A stretch of 64,000 bases of DNA from the NCBI RefSeq assembly GCF_000968685.2, contig NZ_LAKD02000006.1, positions 124,001 through 188,000 of the forward strand. Reading direction: 5' to 3'. Positions 43,417-51,940 of the stretch are shown piece after piece. The notes under the pieces were generated by a model that ran no database searches, had not been told where the DNA came from, and saw only the letters and a list, made by a program, of their open reading frames with translations. The stretch's first letter is position 1. Every line of letters begins with the position of its first letter. The DNA comes from Streptomyces antioxidans. Its GTDB lineage: Bacteria; Actinomycetota; Actinomycetes; Streptomycetales; Streptomycetaceae. The position numbers and the translations under genes are program-made.

Positions 43417-44280
43417 TCATAGGGTGCCCGCCGGGGATCTGCCGTCGAGCTCCGCGGGGTCCAGCGCTCCGGTCATCAGGGCGACGGCGTCGGGCATCGA
43501 GATGTCGGAGGTGCGGACCTGGGCGACCCGCCGGCCCAGCCGCTGGACGTGGATGCGGTCGGCGACGTCGAAGACATGGGGCATGTCGTGGCTGATCAGG
43601 ATGACCGGCACACCACGGCCGCGGATCTCCCGGATGAGGTCGAGCACCCGCTGTGATTCCCGCACCCCGAGCGCCGCCGTCGGCTCGTCCATGATGATCA
43701 CCCGGCTGCCGAAGCAGGCGGCGCGCGCCACGGCGACGCCCTGGCGCTGTCCGCCGGAGAGCGTCTCCACCGGCTGGGAGAAGTTCTGGATGGTCAGCAG
43801 CCCGAGGGAGGTGAGCAGGTCCCGGGTCTCCTCCCGCATCCCCTTCTTGTCCAGCAGCCGGAAGACCCGGCCGAGCGGTCCTGACCTGCGGCGCTCACGG
43901 CCGAGGAAGAGGTTGGCGGGAATGTCCCTGGAGGGCGCGACGGCCAGGTTCTGGTAGACGGTCTCCAGTCCGTGGTCCCGCGCGTCGAGTGGGTTGCGGA
44001 ACCGCACCGGCTCCCCGAAGAGACGGATCTCCCCGGCGTCGGGGACCTCCGCCCCGGAGAGGCACTTGATGAGGGTCGACTTGCCCGCGCCGTTGTCCCC
44101 GATGACGGCGAGGACCTCACCGGCGCGCAGCTCCACATCGGCCCCACCGAGTGCGGTGACGTGTCCGTAGCGCTTGACCAGGCCGCGCGCCTGGAGGGCG
44201 AGTACGCCGGCGGAGGTGTTCCCGGGATCGTTCCGGGGGTCACTCTGAGGATCGTCCCGGGGGTCGCTCTGGGGATTCAT
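43417..44280 (-). CDS. ABC transporter ATPase, sugar (CUT2/FrcA-like)
   Basis: 287 residues with one nucleotide-binding domain: Walker A GDNGAGKST, signature LSGGQRQGVAVARA, Walker B VIIMDEPTAALG and the switch histidine in ISHD. A single NBD of this length is typical of the fructose-type CUT2 importers rather than the duplicated RbsA form. The first 25 residues are an Asp/Pro/Gln/Asn repeat of uncertain meaning. The gene overlaps the permease gene by 4 bp. Confidence 0.93.
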   Translation of the reverse strand: MNPQSDPRDDPQSDPRNDPGNTSAGVLALQARGLVKRYGHVTALGGADVELRAGEVLAVIGDNGAGKSTLIKCLSGAEVPDAGEIRLFGEPVRFRNPLDARDHGLETVYQNLAVAPSRDIPANLFLGRERRRSGPLGRVFRLLDKKGMREETRDLLTSLGLLTIQNFSQPVETLSGGQRQGVAVARAACFGSRVIIMDEPTAALGVRESQRVLDLIREIRGRGVPVILISHDMPHVFDVADRIHVQRLGRRVAQVRTSDISMPDAVALMTGALDPAELDGRSPAGTL

Positions 44281-45320
44281 GCCGCCACCTTCCGGATCCA
44301 CTGGTCGGCGGCGACGGCCACGATCACCAGGACGCCCACGGTGAAGACCTGCCATAGGGCGTCCACACCGGACAGGGCGAGTCCGCTGCTGAACACGCCC
44401 ACGATGAGGGAGCCCAGCAGGGTGCCGAGGACATGGCCACGGCCGCCGAAGAGGCTGGTGCCGCCGATGACGACGGCGGTGATGGACTGGAGGTTGAGGT
44501 TCTCACCGGCCTGCGGGCTGACCGAGCCGATCCGCCCGATGAGGAACCAGGCGGCGAGACCGCAGATCAGCCCCGCCACCGCATACACGCTGAGCAGCAC
44601 CCGACCGGTGCGGATCCCGCTGAGGCGGGCGCCCTCGCGGTTGTCGCCCACGGCGTGCAGATGGGCGCCCCACGCGGTGCCACGCAGCAGATAGGCCACC
44701 GCGGCGAAGCAGCCGATCATCATCAGCGAGCTGTAGGTGACATCGGTGCCCAGGACATTGATGGAGCGGCCGGGCCAGCTCAGCAGGGACGGCACATCCT
44801 GGGCCCGGATGGTCTCACTGCGCGAGTAGAAGAGGGTGAGGGCGGAGAAGACGCTGAGGGTGCCGAGCGTGGCGATGAACGGCGGAATGCGGAACCGGGT
44901 GACCAGCACCCCGTTGAGCCCGCCGCAGACTCCGCCGATGAGAACACCGAGCAGCAGGGCCAGCGGCACCGGCAGCCCGTGGTCCACGGCCAGCTTGCCC
45001 ATCACCACGGAGCCGAGCACGGTGATGGCGCCGACCGACAGATCGATGCCCGCGGTCAGCACGATCAGCGTCTGGGCGATGCCGACCATGCCGATGATCT
45101 GCACCTGCTGGACGATCAGCGAGATATTGAGCGGATCGCTGAACCGGGACCCCACCCACACGCTGAAGAACAGCGAGGCGAGGAGCAGCACGATGAGCGG
45201 GCCGAGCAGCGGCTTGGTGTGCAGGGCCGCCTGTCCGCGGGCGAGTGCTCCGCGCGCCTGCGGCCGGGTGGGGGGAGGGTCTACGGCGGGTGGCGGGACG
45301 GTGTCGTGCACCACGGTCAA
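44277..45320 (-). CDS. ABC transporter permease, sugar (CUT2/RbsC-like)
   Basis: 347 residues with roughly nine hydrophobic helices from about residue 38 on. The cytoplasmic-loop region reads GRVLLSVYAVAGLICGLAA, and GGTSLFGGRGHVLGTLLG near the C-terminus is the usual CUT2 permease block. It forms the membrane channel of the importer with the ATPase at 43417-44280 and the binding protein at 45382-46440. Confidence 0.94.
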   Translation of the reverse strand: MTVVHDTVPPPAVDPPPTRPQARGALARGQAALHTKPLLGPLIVLLLASLFFSVWVGSRFSDPLNISLIVQQVQIIGMVGIAQTLIVLTAGIDLSVGAITVLGSVVMGKLAVDHGLPVPLALLLGVLIGGVCGGLNGVLVTRFRIPPFIATLGTLSVFSALTLFYSRSETIRAQDVPSLLSWPGRSINVLGTDVTYSSLMMIGCFAAVAYLLRGTAWGAHLHAVGDNREGARLSGIRTGRVLLSVYAVAGLICGLAAWFLIGRIGSVSPQAGENLNLQSITAVVIGGTSLFGGRGHVLGTLLGSLIVGVFSSGLALSGVDALWQVFTVGVLVIVAVAADQWIRKVAA

Positions 45321-45381
45321 CTCCTGGAAGCGGTAAGGGATGTGTGGGTGTGGGGGTCGGCCTCCGCGGTGGCGCGCGGGG

Positions 45382-46440
45382 CTAGCCCCAGCAGTGGCGC
45401 AGGCCCCAGTCCGACTTCTGCGAATCCAGACCGGATACGGGGGTGTCCGTGATGAGGGAGACTCCGGTGTTGGTGAAGCCCGGTCCGGAGGAGCCGGAGC
45501 CCTTGCCGCCGTCCTTGGCGTGCTCGGCCACGGCGGCCAGGCCCTCGGCCGCCATCTTCACGGGGAACTGCATCGAGGTCGCGCCGATGACGCCGCCGGC
45601 CACGTTCTTGACGCCGGGACAGCCGCCGTCGACGGAGACGATGGTGATGTCCTTCTGCTTGCCGGCCGCCTTGACGGCCTGGTAGGCACCGGCGGCGGTG
45701 GGCTCGTTGATGGTGTAGACGAGGTTGATGGAGCCGTTCTTCTGGAGCAGCTTCTCCATGGCGTCGCGCCCGCCCTCCTCGTTGGCGCCGGTCACCTCGT
45801 GGCCGACGATCCGGGAGTCGCGCTCGTCGCCGATCCGGTTGGGGTTCCGCACATCGACGCCGAAGCCCTCGAGAAAGCCCTGGTCCCGCAGCACATCGAC
45901 CTTGACCTGCTCGGAGCTGAGGTCCAGCAGGGCGACCCTCGGCCGCTTGCCGTCCATCCGCGCCCTGGCCCACTTGCCGATCATGCGGCCCGCAAGCCGG
46001 TTGTCGGTGGCGTAGGTGGCGTCCACCGCGGACGCGGGTTCCGTCGGCGAGTCCAGGGCGACGACCATGACCCCGGCCTTCCGGGCCCGTTCGATGGCGG
46101 GGATGATCGCGCCGGAGTCGGCCGGGGTGATCAGAATGCCCTCGGCACCGGCCGCCACCAGGTTCTCGATGGCCTTGACCTGTGAGTCGTTGTCGGCCTG
46201 GCCCTTGCCCGCGAAGGTCCTCAGGTCCACACCGAGCTGGCTGGCCTTCTTCTGGGCGCCCTCGCGCATCTTCACGTAGAAGGGGTTGTCGTCGGTCTTG
46301 GTGACGAGGCCGACGATGGTCTTGTCGTCACCGTGGCCGCTGATGCCGTTCCCGCATGAGGTGAGCAGCAGCAGGAGGAGAGCGGTCCCCGCGGACGAGG
46401 CCGCGAGCGCTCGGTGGCGCGGCTTGACGCGATCTGCCAT
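45382..46440 (-). CDS. Sugar ABC transporter substrate-binding lipoprotein
   Basis: 352 residues. A signal peptide ends in the lipobox LLTSCG, so the mature protein is anchored to the outer face of the membrane. The periplasmic-binding-protein type I fold shows DNPFYVKMREGAQKKA, ILITPADSGAI, VALDSP and VSVDGGCPG, closest in pattern to ribose/fructose-binding proteins. It is the first gene of the 13-gene leftward operon. AAGG precedes the ATG. Ligand unknown. Confidence 0.94.
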   Translation of the reverse strand: MADRVKPRHRALAASSAGTALLLLLLTSCGNGISGHGDDKTIVGLVTKTDDNPFYVKMREGAQKKASQLGVDLRTFAGKGQADNDSQVKAIENLVAAGAEGILITPADSGAIIPAIERARKAGVMVVALDSPTEPASAVDATYATDNRLAGRMIGKWARARMDGKRPRVALLDLSSEQVKVDVLRDQGFLEGFGVDVRNPNRIGDERDSRIVGHEVTGANEEGGRDAMEKLLQKNGSINLVYTINEPTAAGAYQAVKAAGKQKDITIVSVDGGCPGVKNVAGGVIGATSMQFPVKMAAEGLAAVAEHAKDGGKGSGSSGPGFTNTGVSLITDTPVSGLDSQKSDWGLRHCWG

Positions 46441-46652
46441 GAGATTGCCTTTTCTCGACGTGCGGGGGGTGGCTGGGGAGGGAGGTGGCCGGGTTGCGCC
46501 GCCCGCCGGGTGCCGGTTCGCGGCAGCGGGGACCGTCGGTGCCGACGCGTGGATCGGTCGGCTCGGCCCTGATCGGGCGGGGATGGCCGGTGGGGCGTGC
46601 TCAGCGGCTCGATCCACAACGTCGCAGAGGTTTCGAGCACTGTCAATGCATC

Positions 46653-46721
46653 TCGAAGAAATTTCCACGACATACGCGCGACACGAACCGACGCTCGAAA
46701 AAGACGTCGAAATTTCTTCGA
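46653..46721 (-). promoter_or_regulatory. Operon promoter region with inverted GAAATTTC operators
   Basis: A 13-bp sequence TCGAAGAAATTTC at 46653-46665 is repeated in exact inverse at 46709-46721 (GAAATTTCTTCGA). Each half contains the palindrome GAAATTTC. The whole stretch 46640-46745 is clearly AT-richer than its surroundings and lies about 215 bp upstream of the binding-protein ATG. The RpiR regulator encoded at the operon's end is the natural candidate to bind here; the IclR product is an alternative. Confidence 0.6.
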
Positions 46722-46834
46722 ACGATCTTGACTGTGGCAGAAATCCCTACGAACCTGGGTGGCGGACCCCTCCCGACGGAGTCAGCCACACCCCCCTTCC
46801 GGGCCGCACACAGCGCTCGGAAAGGAGTACGGAT

Positions 46835-47359
46835 ATGACAGTGAACCCAGCGGGGGCGGTCGGCACCGTCCCGCCGCCGCCACCCACCGGCCCAGCGCCG
46901 CGCCGGCGAACCGGCCCGCCCGGCGTCCGCACCACCCCGCGGGGGCTGGCCCTGCGGCTGGCCACCGACCCCGCCGCCGCGGGCCGGGCCCGCCGTACCG
47001 CGGCGGGCGCGCTGCGCCGCTGGGGGGTGCCCGACACCACCGCCGACGACATCGTCCTCATGGTGGACGAGCTGGTGACCAACGCGATCGAGCACGCCGA
47101 AGGACCCGTCTGGCTGCGGCTCTGGCTGCGCCGCGGCCGCTGGGTGATCTGCCAGGTCGGGGACGGCTGCCGGGAGGCGCCCCGGCCGCGCCCCAGCGGC
47201 CCCGACGCCGAGAACGGCCGCGGGCTGCTCCTCGTCGCGGCGCTCGCCGATGCCTTCGGCACCCGCCCCACCGCCACCGGAAAGGTCATCTGGTTCCGGC
47301 GCCGGGTGCGGGACGGCCGGATCCCGGCACCCCGCACCACCTCCCCCATCGATTACTGA
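46835..47359 (+). CDS. HATPase_c protein (anti-sigma-factor-kinase-like)
   Basis: 174 residues. After a Pro-rich lead of about 50 residues there is a GHKL ATPase domain with the N-box DELVTNAIEHA, G1 box GDGCREAP and G2 box GRGLLLVAALAD. Streptomyces has many such small ATP-binding proteins of the RsbW/SpoIIAB type, which bind sigma or anti-anti-sigma factors or act as orphan kinases. AAAGGAG precedes ATG 46835. Its partner is not visible here. Confidence 0.9.
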   Translation: MTVNPAGAVGTVPPPPPTGPAPRRRTGPPGVRTTPRGLALRLATDPAAAGRARRTAAGALRRWGVPDTTADDIVLMVDELVTNAIEHAEGPVWLRLWLRRGRWVICQVGDGCREAPRPRPSGPDAENGRGLLLVAALADAFGTRPTATGKVIWFRRRVRDGRIPAPRTTSPIDY

Positions 47360-47399
47360 CCAGTAGACCAGTTGTCCGCTGAGTGATATCTTCACGTGC

Positions 47400-48191
47400 G
47401 TGGCGCATGAAGGTGGCCTGGCTCTCGTCCGTAAGTCCGTTGAGGTCCTCGATCTGCTCGCGGAGAAGGGGGAGGCGACGGCCGCACAGCTCGCGGAGGG
47501 GCTGGGCGAGCCCCGCAGCTCGGTCTACCGGCTGCTGTCGAGCCTCCAGGGGCTGGACATGGTGGAGGGCGGCAGCCGCCGCGGCACCTTCCGCCTGGGC
47601 TTCCACCTGCTCACCCTCGGCACCGCCGTGGTGGAGCGTTTCGACGAGCGGCGGTTCGCGCAGCCGGTGATGGAGCGCCTGCACGACGAGACCGGCGAGA
47701 CGGTGTACCTGTGCGTCCAACGCGGCCGTGAGGCGGTGTGCATCGAGCGGCTTGACGGCCGGCGGGTCCAGTCCCTCGCCCTGAAGCTCGGCGGCGCGCT
47801 GCCGCTGCACGCCGGGGCGGCCTCCCTCGCCCTGCTGGCCTTCCAGGACCGCTCGGCCTGGTCGGACTACCTCGAACAGGGGCCCGTGGAGCGGTTCACC
47901 CCGTCCACCCCGGTCACGGCGGACACGCTGATCCCGGTGCTTGAGGAGGCCGTTGCGACCGGAGTCTCGGTCAGCGACCAGGACGTCACGGTGGGCGTGG
48001 CCGCGCTCGGCGTGCCGATCCTGGACTACCGGGGGCAGGTGCGGGCCGCCCTGTCCATCAGCGGGGTGCGGGAGGCGATCCTCGGCACCGACCCGGCCGG
48101 TCTGCGCGCGCGGCTGGTCGGGGCCGGGCAGGAGATTTCGCGGGCGCTGGGCTGGAAGGCCGTCGCCGGCACCGTCGCCGACTTCGGCTGA
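47400..48191 (+). CDS. IclR-family transcriptional regulator
   Basis: 263 residues: N-terminal winged HTH (ATAAQLAEGLGEPRSSVYRLLSSLQGLDMV) and a C-terminal IclR effector domain (GETVYLCVQRGREAVCIERLDG, PLHAGAASLALLAF, GVAALGVPILDYRG). GTG 47400 has no clear ribosome site and may be leaderless. A direct repeat GACCAGTA-GACCAGTT at 47359-47374 lies just upstream and could be its operator. It may contribute to control of the sugar operon across the HATPase gene. Confidence 0.92.
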   Translation: MAHEGGLALVRKSVEVLDLLAEKGEATAAQLAEGLGEPRSSVYRLLSSLQGLDMVEGGSRRGTFRLGFHLLTLGTAVVERFDERRFAQPVMERLHDETGETVYLCVQRGREAVCIERLDGRRVQSLALKLGGALPLHAGAASLALLAFQDRSAWSDYLEQGPVERFTPSTPVTADTLIPVLEEAVATGVSVSDQDVTVGVAALGVPILDYRGQVRAALSISGVREAILGTDPAGLRARLVGAGQEISRALGWKAVAGTVADFG

Positions 48192-48263
48192 CCCGGCGGA
48201 ACGGACCGACCGGGAGGAAAGCGGGCCGCCCGGCCCGGAAAACCCCGAACGGGCAGCCGGTGC

Positions 48264-48363
48264 CTAGCGGCTCGCGGCGTGCAGCACTTCGCGGGCCTCG
48301 GCCCCGGCCCCGGCGGCGTCCAGCCGGTAGTGCCCGTACAGATGGGTGGGCGGGCCGATGAGG
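48264..48363 (-). pseudogene. C-terminal coding remnant, family unclear
   Basis: About 33 codons in frame, ending in TAG at 48264, read LIGPPTHLYGHYRLD and then an Ala/Glu-rich helix to LHAASR. The codon use looks coding, and there is no start. It meets the SDR remnant head-on at about 48365. It may be the tail of a lost gene; I cannot name it. Confidence 0.3.
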
Positions 48364-48367
48364 CTGT

Positions 48368-48490
48368 ACCTCGGCGATCGCCTATCTGGCCTCCGAGGAC
48401 GCCTCGTACTCGACCGGGGCGACGCTCTCGGTCGACGGCGGCTACACCATCGACGGGGACGTGCCGGACGCGGTCTACGAACGCGACTGA
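48368..48490 (+). pseudogene. Short-chain dehydrogenase (FabG-like) C-terminal remnant
   Basis: Forty codons encode the classical SDR C-terminus: AIAYLASEDASYSTGATLSVDGGY followed by a 16-residue tail. The first three quarters of the gene, including cofactor and catalytic motifs, are absent, and the fragment has no start or ribosome site. Its left border coincides with the remnant on the other strand, so the pair marks a deletion or insertion scar. Confidence 0.7.
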
Positions 48491-48609
48491 CCCCTCACCG
48501 AAGGCCCGATCGCAGCTGCCCACGGGGCCGCGCCGCCCGGCCGGCTGATGAGCACGGCCGCGGCGGCGCGGTCGAGGGGGCGGGGCGGCCAAGTGACCCG
48601 GGGGCGGGG

Positions 48610-49434
48610 TCAGTTGAGGGTGTCGGGGTCCGGACCGGTGCGCTCACCGCGGTCGAGGGCGCCGATCGCCTCGATGTCCTCGGGAGTGAGGGTGAAGTCG
48701 AAGACGTCGATGTTCTCCCGGATGCGGGCGGGGGTCACGGACTTGGGGATCACGACGTTCCCCAGCTGGAGGTGCCAGCGCAGGACCACCTGGGCGGGCG
48801 TCTTGCCGTGCCGCTCCGCTATCGCGGTGAGGGCGGGGTCCTTGAGCAGCGCCCCCTGGGCCAGCGGGCTCCACGCCTCGGTGGCGATGTTGTGCCGGGC
48901 GTGGAACGCCCGCAGCTCACCCTGCTGGAGGTAGGGGTGCAGCTCGACCTGGTTGATGACCGGGACCACACCGCTGTGGTCCAGCAGCCGCCCCAGATGG
49001 GCGGGCTGGAAGTTGGACACGCCGATGGCGCGGGTGCGGCCGTCGGCCAGCAGCTTCTCCAGGGCGCGCCAGGTGTCCAGGTAGCGGTCGCGGGCCGGGG
49101 TGGGCCAGTGGATCAGGTAGAGGTCCGCATAATCGGTGCCCAGCTTGGCCAGGCTGGTGTCGAAGGCCGCGAGGGTGGAGTCGTAACCCTGGTCGGCGTT
49201 CCACAGCTTGGTGGTGAGGAACAACTCCTCGCGGGGTACGCCGGACTCGGCCAGGGCACGGCCGACACCGGCCTCGTTGCCGTAGATGGCCGCGGTGTCG
49301 ATGGAGCGGTAACCGGCCTCGATGGCGGAGAGCACCGCGCCGGTGGTCTGCTCGTCCTCCACCTGGAAGACGCCGAAGCCCAGCTGTGGGATCTCCAGGC
49401 CGGTGTGGAGGGTGACGTTGGGTACGGAGGTCAT
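48610..49434 (-). CDS. Aldo/keto reductase (2,5-diketo-D-gluconate reductase type)
   Basis: 274 residues of an AKR5-type TIM barrel with the full catalytic tetrad: Asp in RSIDTAAIYGNE, Tyr in the same block, Lys in TTKLWN and His in LIHWP. The C-terminal NADPH-binding segment is VIPKSVTPARIRENIDVFDF. It reduces aldehydes or ketones of sugars and many xenobiotics. It may be co-transcribed with the HbpS-like and MFS genes upstream on the same strand. Confidence 0.94.
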   Translation of the reverse strand: MTSVPNVTLHTGLEIPQLGFGVFQVEDEQTTGAVLSAIEAGYRSIDTAAIYGNEAGVGRALAESGVPREELFLTTKLWNADQGYDSTLAAFDTSLAKLGTDYADLYLIHWPTPARDRYLDTWRALEKLLADGRTRAIGVSNFQPAHLGRLLDHSGVVPVINQVELHPYLQQGELRAFHARHNIATEAWSPLAQGALLKDPALTAIAERHGKTPAQVVLRWHLQLGNVVIPKSVTPARIRENIDVFDFTLTPEDIEAIGALDRGERTGPDPDTLN

Positions 49435-49498
49435 GGTGTCCTTCGTCGGGTCGGGTGTGGGTGCTGGTGGGTTCTGCGGGATCGGTGGTTCTGGGGTC

Positions 49499-49924
49499 TC
49501 AGCCGAGCGTCGCGACCGCCGTGGTGGCGATCTCGTGGTCCTGCTCGGGGGCGCCGCCGCCCACGCCGAGCGCGCCGATCAACCGGCCGTCACGGCGGAC
49601 CGGGACGCCACCGGCGATGAACAGCAGCGGGCGGTCGAGGGCGGTGGGCAGGGTGTGGAAGGGGCCTCCGGGCTGGACCGCGTCGACCAGGCCCGCGGTG
49701 GGGGCGTCCAGTTGGAGCGCGGTGAACGCCTTACGGGTGCTCGTCTCCCCCGCGATCAGTACGGCCCGGTCGTCGCGCCGGAAGGCCAGCGGATGGCCAC
49801 CGGCGTCGAGGACGCTGATGGCCGCGGCCACCCCGGCCGCCTCGGCGGCGGCGCGGGCGGCCTGGACAAGGGCCTCGGCGTCCCGGGTGGTCAGCGGGGC
49901 GACGGCGGTCTCGGGGGTGGTCAT
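49499..49924 (-). CDS. GlcG/HbpS-family heme-binding-like protein
   Basis: 141 residues covering the GlcG/HbpS (DUF336) domain: a helical start, AISVLDAGGHPLAF, and the GGVPVRRDGRLIGALGVGG segment. Streptomyces HbpS is a secreted heme-binding redox sensor, but this copy has no signal peptide and is probably cytoplasmic. Its function is unassigned. It sits between the MFS exporter and the aldo/keto reductase in a three-gene leftward unit. Confidence 0.85.
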   Translation of the reverse strand: MTTPETAVAPLTTRDAEALVQAARAAAEAAGVAAAISVLDAGGHPLAFRRDDRAVLIAGETSTRKAFTALQLDAPTAGLVDAVQPGGPFHTLPTALDRPLLFIAGGVPVRRDGRLIGALGVGGGAPEQDHEIATTAVATLG

Positions 49925-49980
49925 GGCGGGTGGATCTCCTTGATGGTGGTGGTGCCGTTCGGCGTTGGGTACGGGGTGGC

Positions 49981-51276
49981 TCAGCTCGGGGCGGCGGTGC
50001 ACGCGTGGGCCGGTCGCGCGGATTCTGTGGTGACGCCGTCGTGGTCCCCACTGGCGCCGTCGTGGTCCCCACTGGCGCCGTCGCGGCCACCGCGGGCTTC
50101 GCGGCCACGGCGGGCTTCGCGGCCACCGCGGGCTTCGCGGCGCTCCAGGGCGGCCGAGAGTACGGCGAGGACCAGCGCGGATCCGGCGAGGACGGCGCCG
50201 ACCCAGTTGGGCGCGGTGTAGCCGAGCCCCGCCGAGATCACCAGGCCGCCGAGCCAGGCCGAGAGCGCGTTGCCGAGGTTGAAGGCGCCGATGTTGACGG
50301 CGGACGCCAGGGTGGGCGCACCCGCCGCGTGGTCCAGCACCCGCTTCTGCAGCGGGGGCACGGTCGCGAAGCCCAGACCGCCGACGAGGGCGATGGAGAC
50401 GGCGGCCGCGACCTTGTTGTGCGCGGTGAACGTGAACGCGGCCAGGACCAGCGCCAGGGCGCCCAGCGACACGTACAGCATCGGCATCAGCGCCCGGTCG
50501 GCGAACCGGCCGCCGAGCAGGTTGCCGCCGACCATGCCGAGGCCGAAGAGGACCAGCAGCCAGGTGACGGACGAGTCCGCGTAGCCCGCGACCTCGGTCA
50601 TCATCGGCGCGATGTAGGTGATGGCGGCGAAGACACCGCCGAAGCCGAGCACGGTCATCGCCATGGCCAGCAGCACCTGTGCGTTGCGGAAGGCCGCCAG
50701 CTCATGGATCAGCTGCACGCCCTCGGGCTTGGGGATGTCGGGAACGAGCTTGGCGATGCCCGCCAGGCCGATCACGCCCAGCGCGGCGACGAGGAAGAAG
50801 GTGGTGCGCCACCCCAGCGACTGGCCGATCGAGGTGCCCAGCGGCACACCGACGACATTGGCGATGGTCAGTCCGGTGAACATCATCGAGATGGCCGCGG
50901 CCTTCTTCTCGGGCGCGACCAGGTCGGCCGCGACCACCGATCCGATGCCGAAGAACGCGCCGTGCGCGAAGGAGGCGACGATCCGCCCCACGGCCATCAC
51001 ACCGAAGACGGGGGCGAGCGCGGAGAGCAGATTGCCCACCACGAACAGCCCCATCAGCAGCATCAGCATGCGCTTGCGGGAGATCTTCGTACCGAGCGCG
51101 GTCATCAGCGGCGCGCCGACCATGACGCCGAGCGCGTAGCCGGTCACCAGGAATCCGGCGGTGGGGATGGACACATCGAAGTCCCCGGCGACCTCGGGCA
51201 GCAGCCCCATGATCACGAACTCGGTGGTTCCGATCCCAAAGGCCCCGATGGCGAGGGCCAGCAGTGCGATGGGCAT
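49981..51276 (-). CDS. MFS transporter (AraJ/DHA1-type exporter)
   Basis: 431 residues with twelve predicted membrane helices. The N-terminus, IGAFGIGTTEFVIMGLLPEVA, is the hallmark of the AraJ/PbuE-like DHA1 exporters. KISRKR and GRFADRAL mark the cytoplasmic loops. The last 60 residues are hydrophilic and repetitive (Arg/Gly/Glu and then Gly/Asp/His units), beyond the normal family end. It is divergent from a MarR gene with a palindrome between, a typical arrangement for inducible efflux. Confidence 0.93.
   Translation of the reverse strand: MPIALLALAIGAFGIGTTEFVIMGLLPEVAGDFDVSIPTAGFLVTGYALGVMVGAPLMTALGTKISRKRMLMLLMGLFVVGNLLSALAPVFGVMAVGRIVASFAHGAFFGIGSVVAADLVAPEKKAAAISMMFTGLTIANVVGVPLGTSIGQSLGWRTTFFLVAALGVIGLAGIAKLVPDIPKPEGVQLIHELAAFRNAQVLLAMAMTVLGFGGVFAAITYIAPMMTEVAGYADSSVTWLLVLFGLGMVGGNLLGGRFADRALMPMLYVSLGALALVLAAFTFTAHNKVAAAVSIALVGGLGFATVPPLQKRVLDHAAGAPTLASAVNIGAFNLGNALSAWLGGLVISAGLGYTAPNWVGAVLAGSALVLAVLSAALERREARGGREARRGREARGGRDGASGDHDGASGDHDGVTTESARPAHACTAAPS
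50037..50135. repeat. Short tandem repeats encoding the MFS C-terminal tail
   Basis: Two adjacent arrays. The first has direct copies of an 18-bp unit (GCGCCGTCGTGGTCCCCACT) at about 50037-50080. The second has three imperfect copies of GCGGGCTTCGCGGCCAC units at about 50093-50135. Both stay in frame and lengthen the protein tail. Confidence 0.7.
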
Positions 51277-51327
51277 GAAAGTTCACTCCAAGTGATTGCT
51301 ACCGCCCCTTACGAGCACCCACAATAC

Positions 51328-51349
51328 TTGCAGACACAGTAATTGCAAG
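51328..51349. promoter_or_regulatory. MarR operator between MFS and MarR genes
   Basis: CTTGCA at 51328-51333 and TGCAAG at 51344-51349 form an inverted repeat with a 10-bp spacer, within an AT-rich 160-bp divergent promoter region. The adjacent MarR is the expected binder and would block both directions. Confidence 0.6.
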
Positions 51350-51434
51350 CGCGCTATATTGCTCATGCTGTGTATCACGTCACCGTCGCCGCCGCCGGGC
51401 CCGGCCGGGCCCCACCCCGCACCAGGAGTCAGCC

Positions 51435-51938
51435 ATGACCGCGCCCGACCTCGTCGCCACTCCCCTCGCCCAGAGCTGGTGCGCCCTGTCACTGCTGCAC
51501 AACAGGATCGAGACGCGTCTCGAGGGGGCTCTCCACACCCGCCACGGGCTCAGCGCCCGCGAATACGCGGTGCTGGACGTCCTGAGCCGACAGCACGACG
51601 GGGACAACGGCCATCTGCAGATGAAGCAGGTGGCCGACGCGGTCGCCCTCAGCCAGAGCGCCACCACCCGCCTGGTCACCCGGCTCGAGGACCGCGAACT
51701 CCTCTCCCGCTATCTGTGTCCCACCGACCGGCGCGGGATCTACGCCAATGTCACCGCGGCCGGGCTGCTGCTGCTCGGCCGGGCCCGGCCGACGTACGAA
51801 GGCGCCCTGCGCGAGGCGCTTGACCTGGCGGCGCGGGATCCGAGGCTCACCACCCTGGTCACGGCCGTGGCCTCGTTGGAGGCGTCACCCCTCGACACCT
51901 CATCACTTCACGTTCCGGGGTGCGGGCTGCCCGGCTGA
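51435..51938 (+). CDS. MarR-family transcriptional regulator
   Basis: 167 residues. The winged helix reads LQMKQVADAVALSQSATTRLVTRLEDREL and the wing CPTDRRGIYANVT. Helices before and after form the dimer interface. It is divergent from the MFS exporter and probably represses it until a drug or phenolic ligand binds. It ends 2 bp from the LysR gene, tail to tail. Confidence 0.93.
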   Translation: MTAPDLVATPLAQSWCALSLLHNRIETRLEGALHTRHGLSAREYAVLDVLSRQHDGDNGHLQMKQVADAVALSQSATTRLVTRLEDRELLSRYLCPTDRRGIYANVTAAGLLLLGRARPTYEGALREALDLAARDPRLTTLVTAVASLEASPLDTSSLHVPGCGLPG

Positions 51939-51940
51939 GC

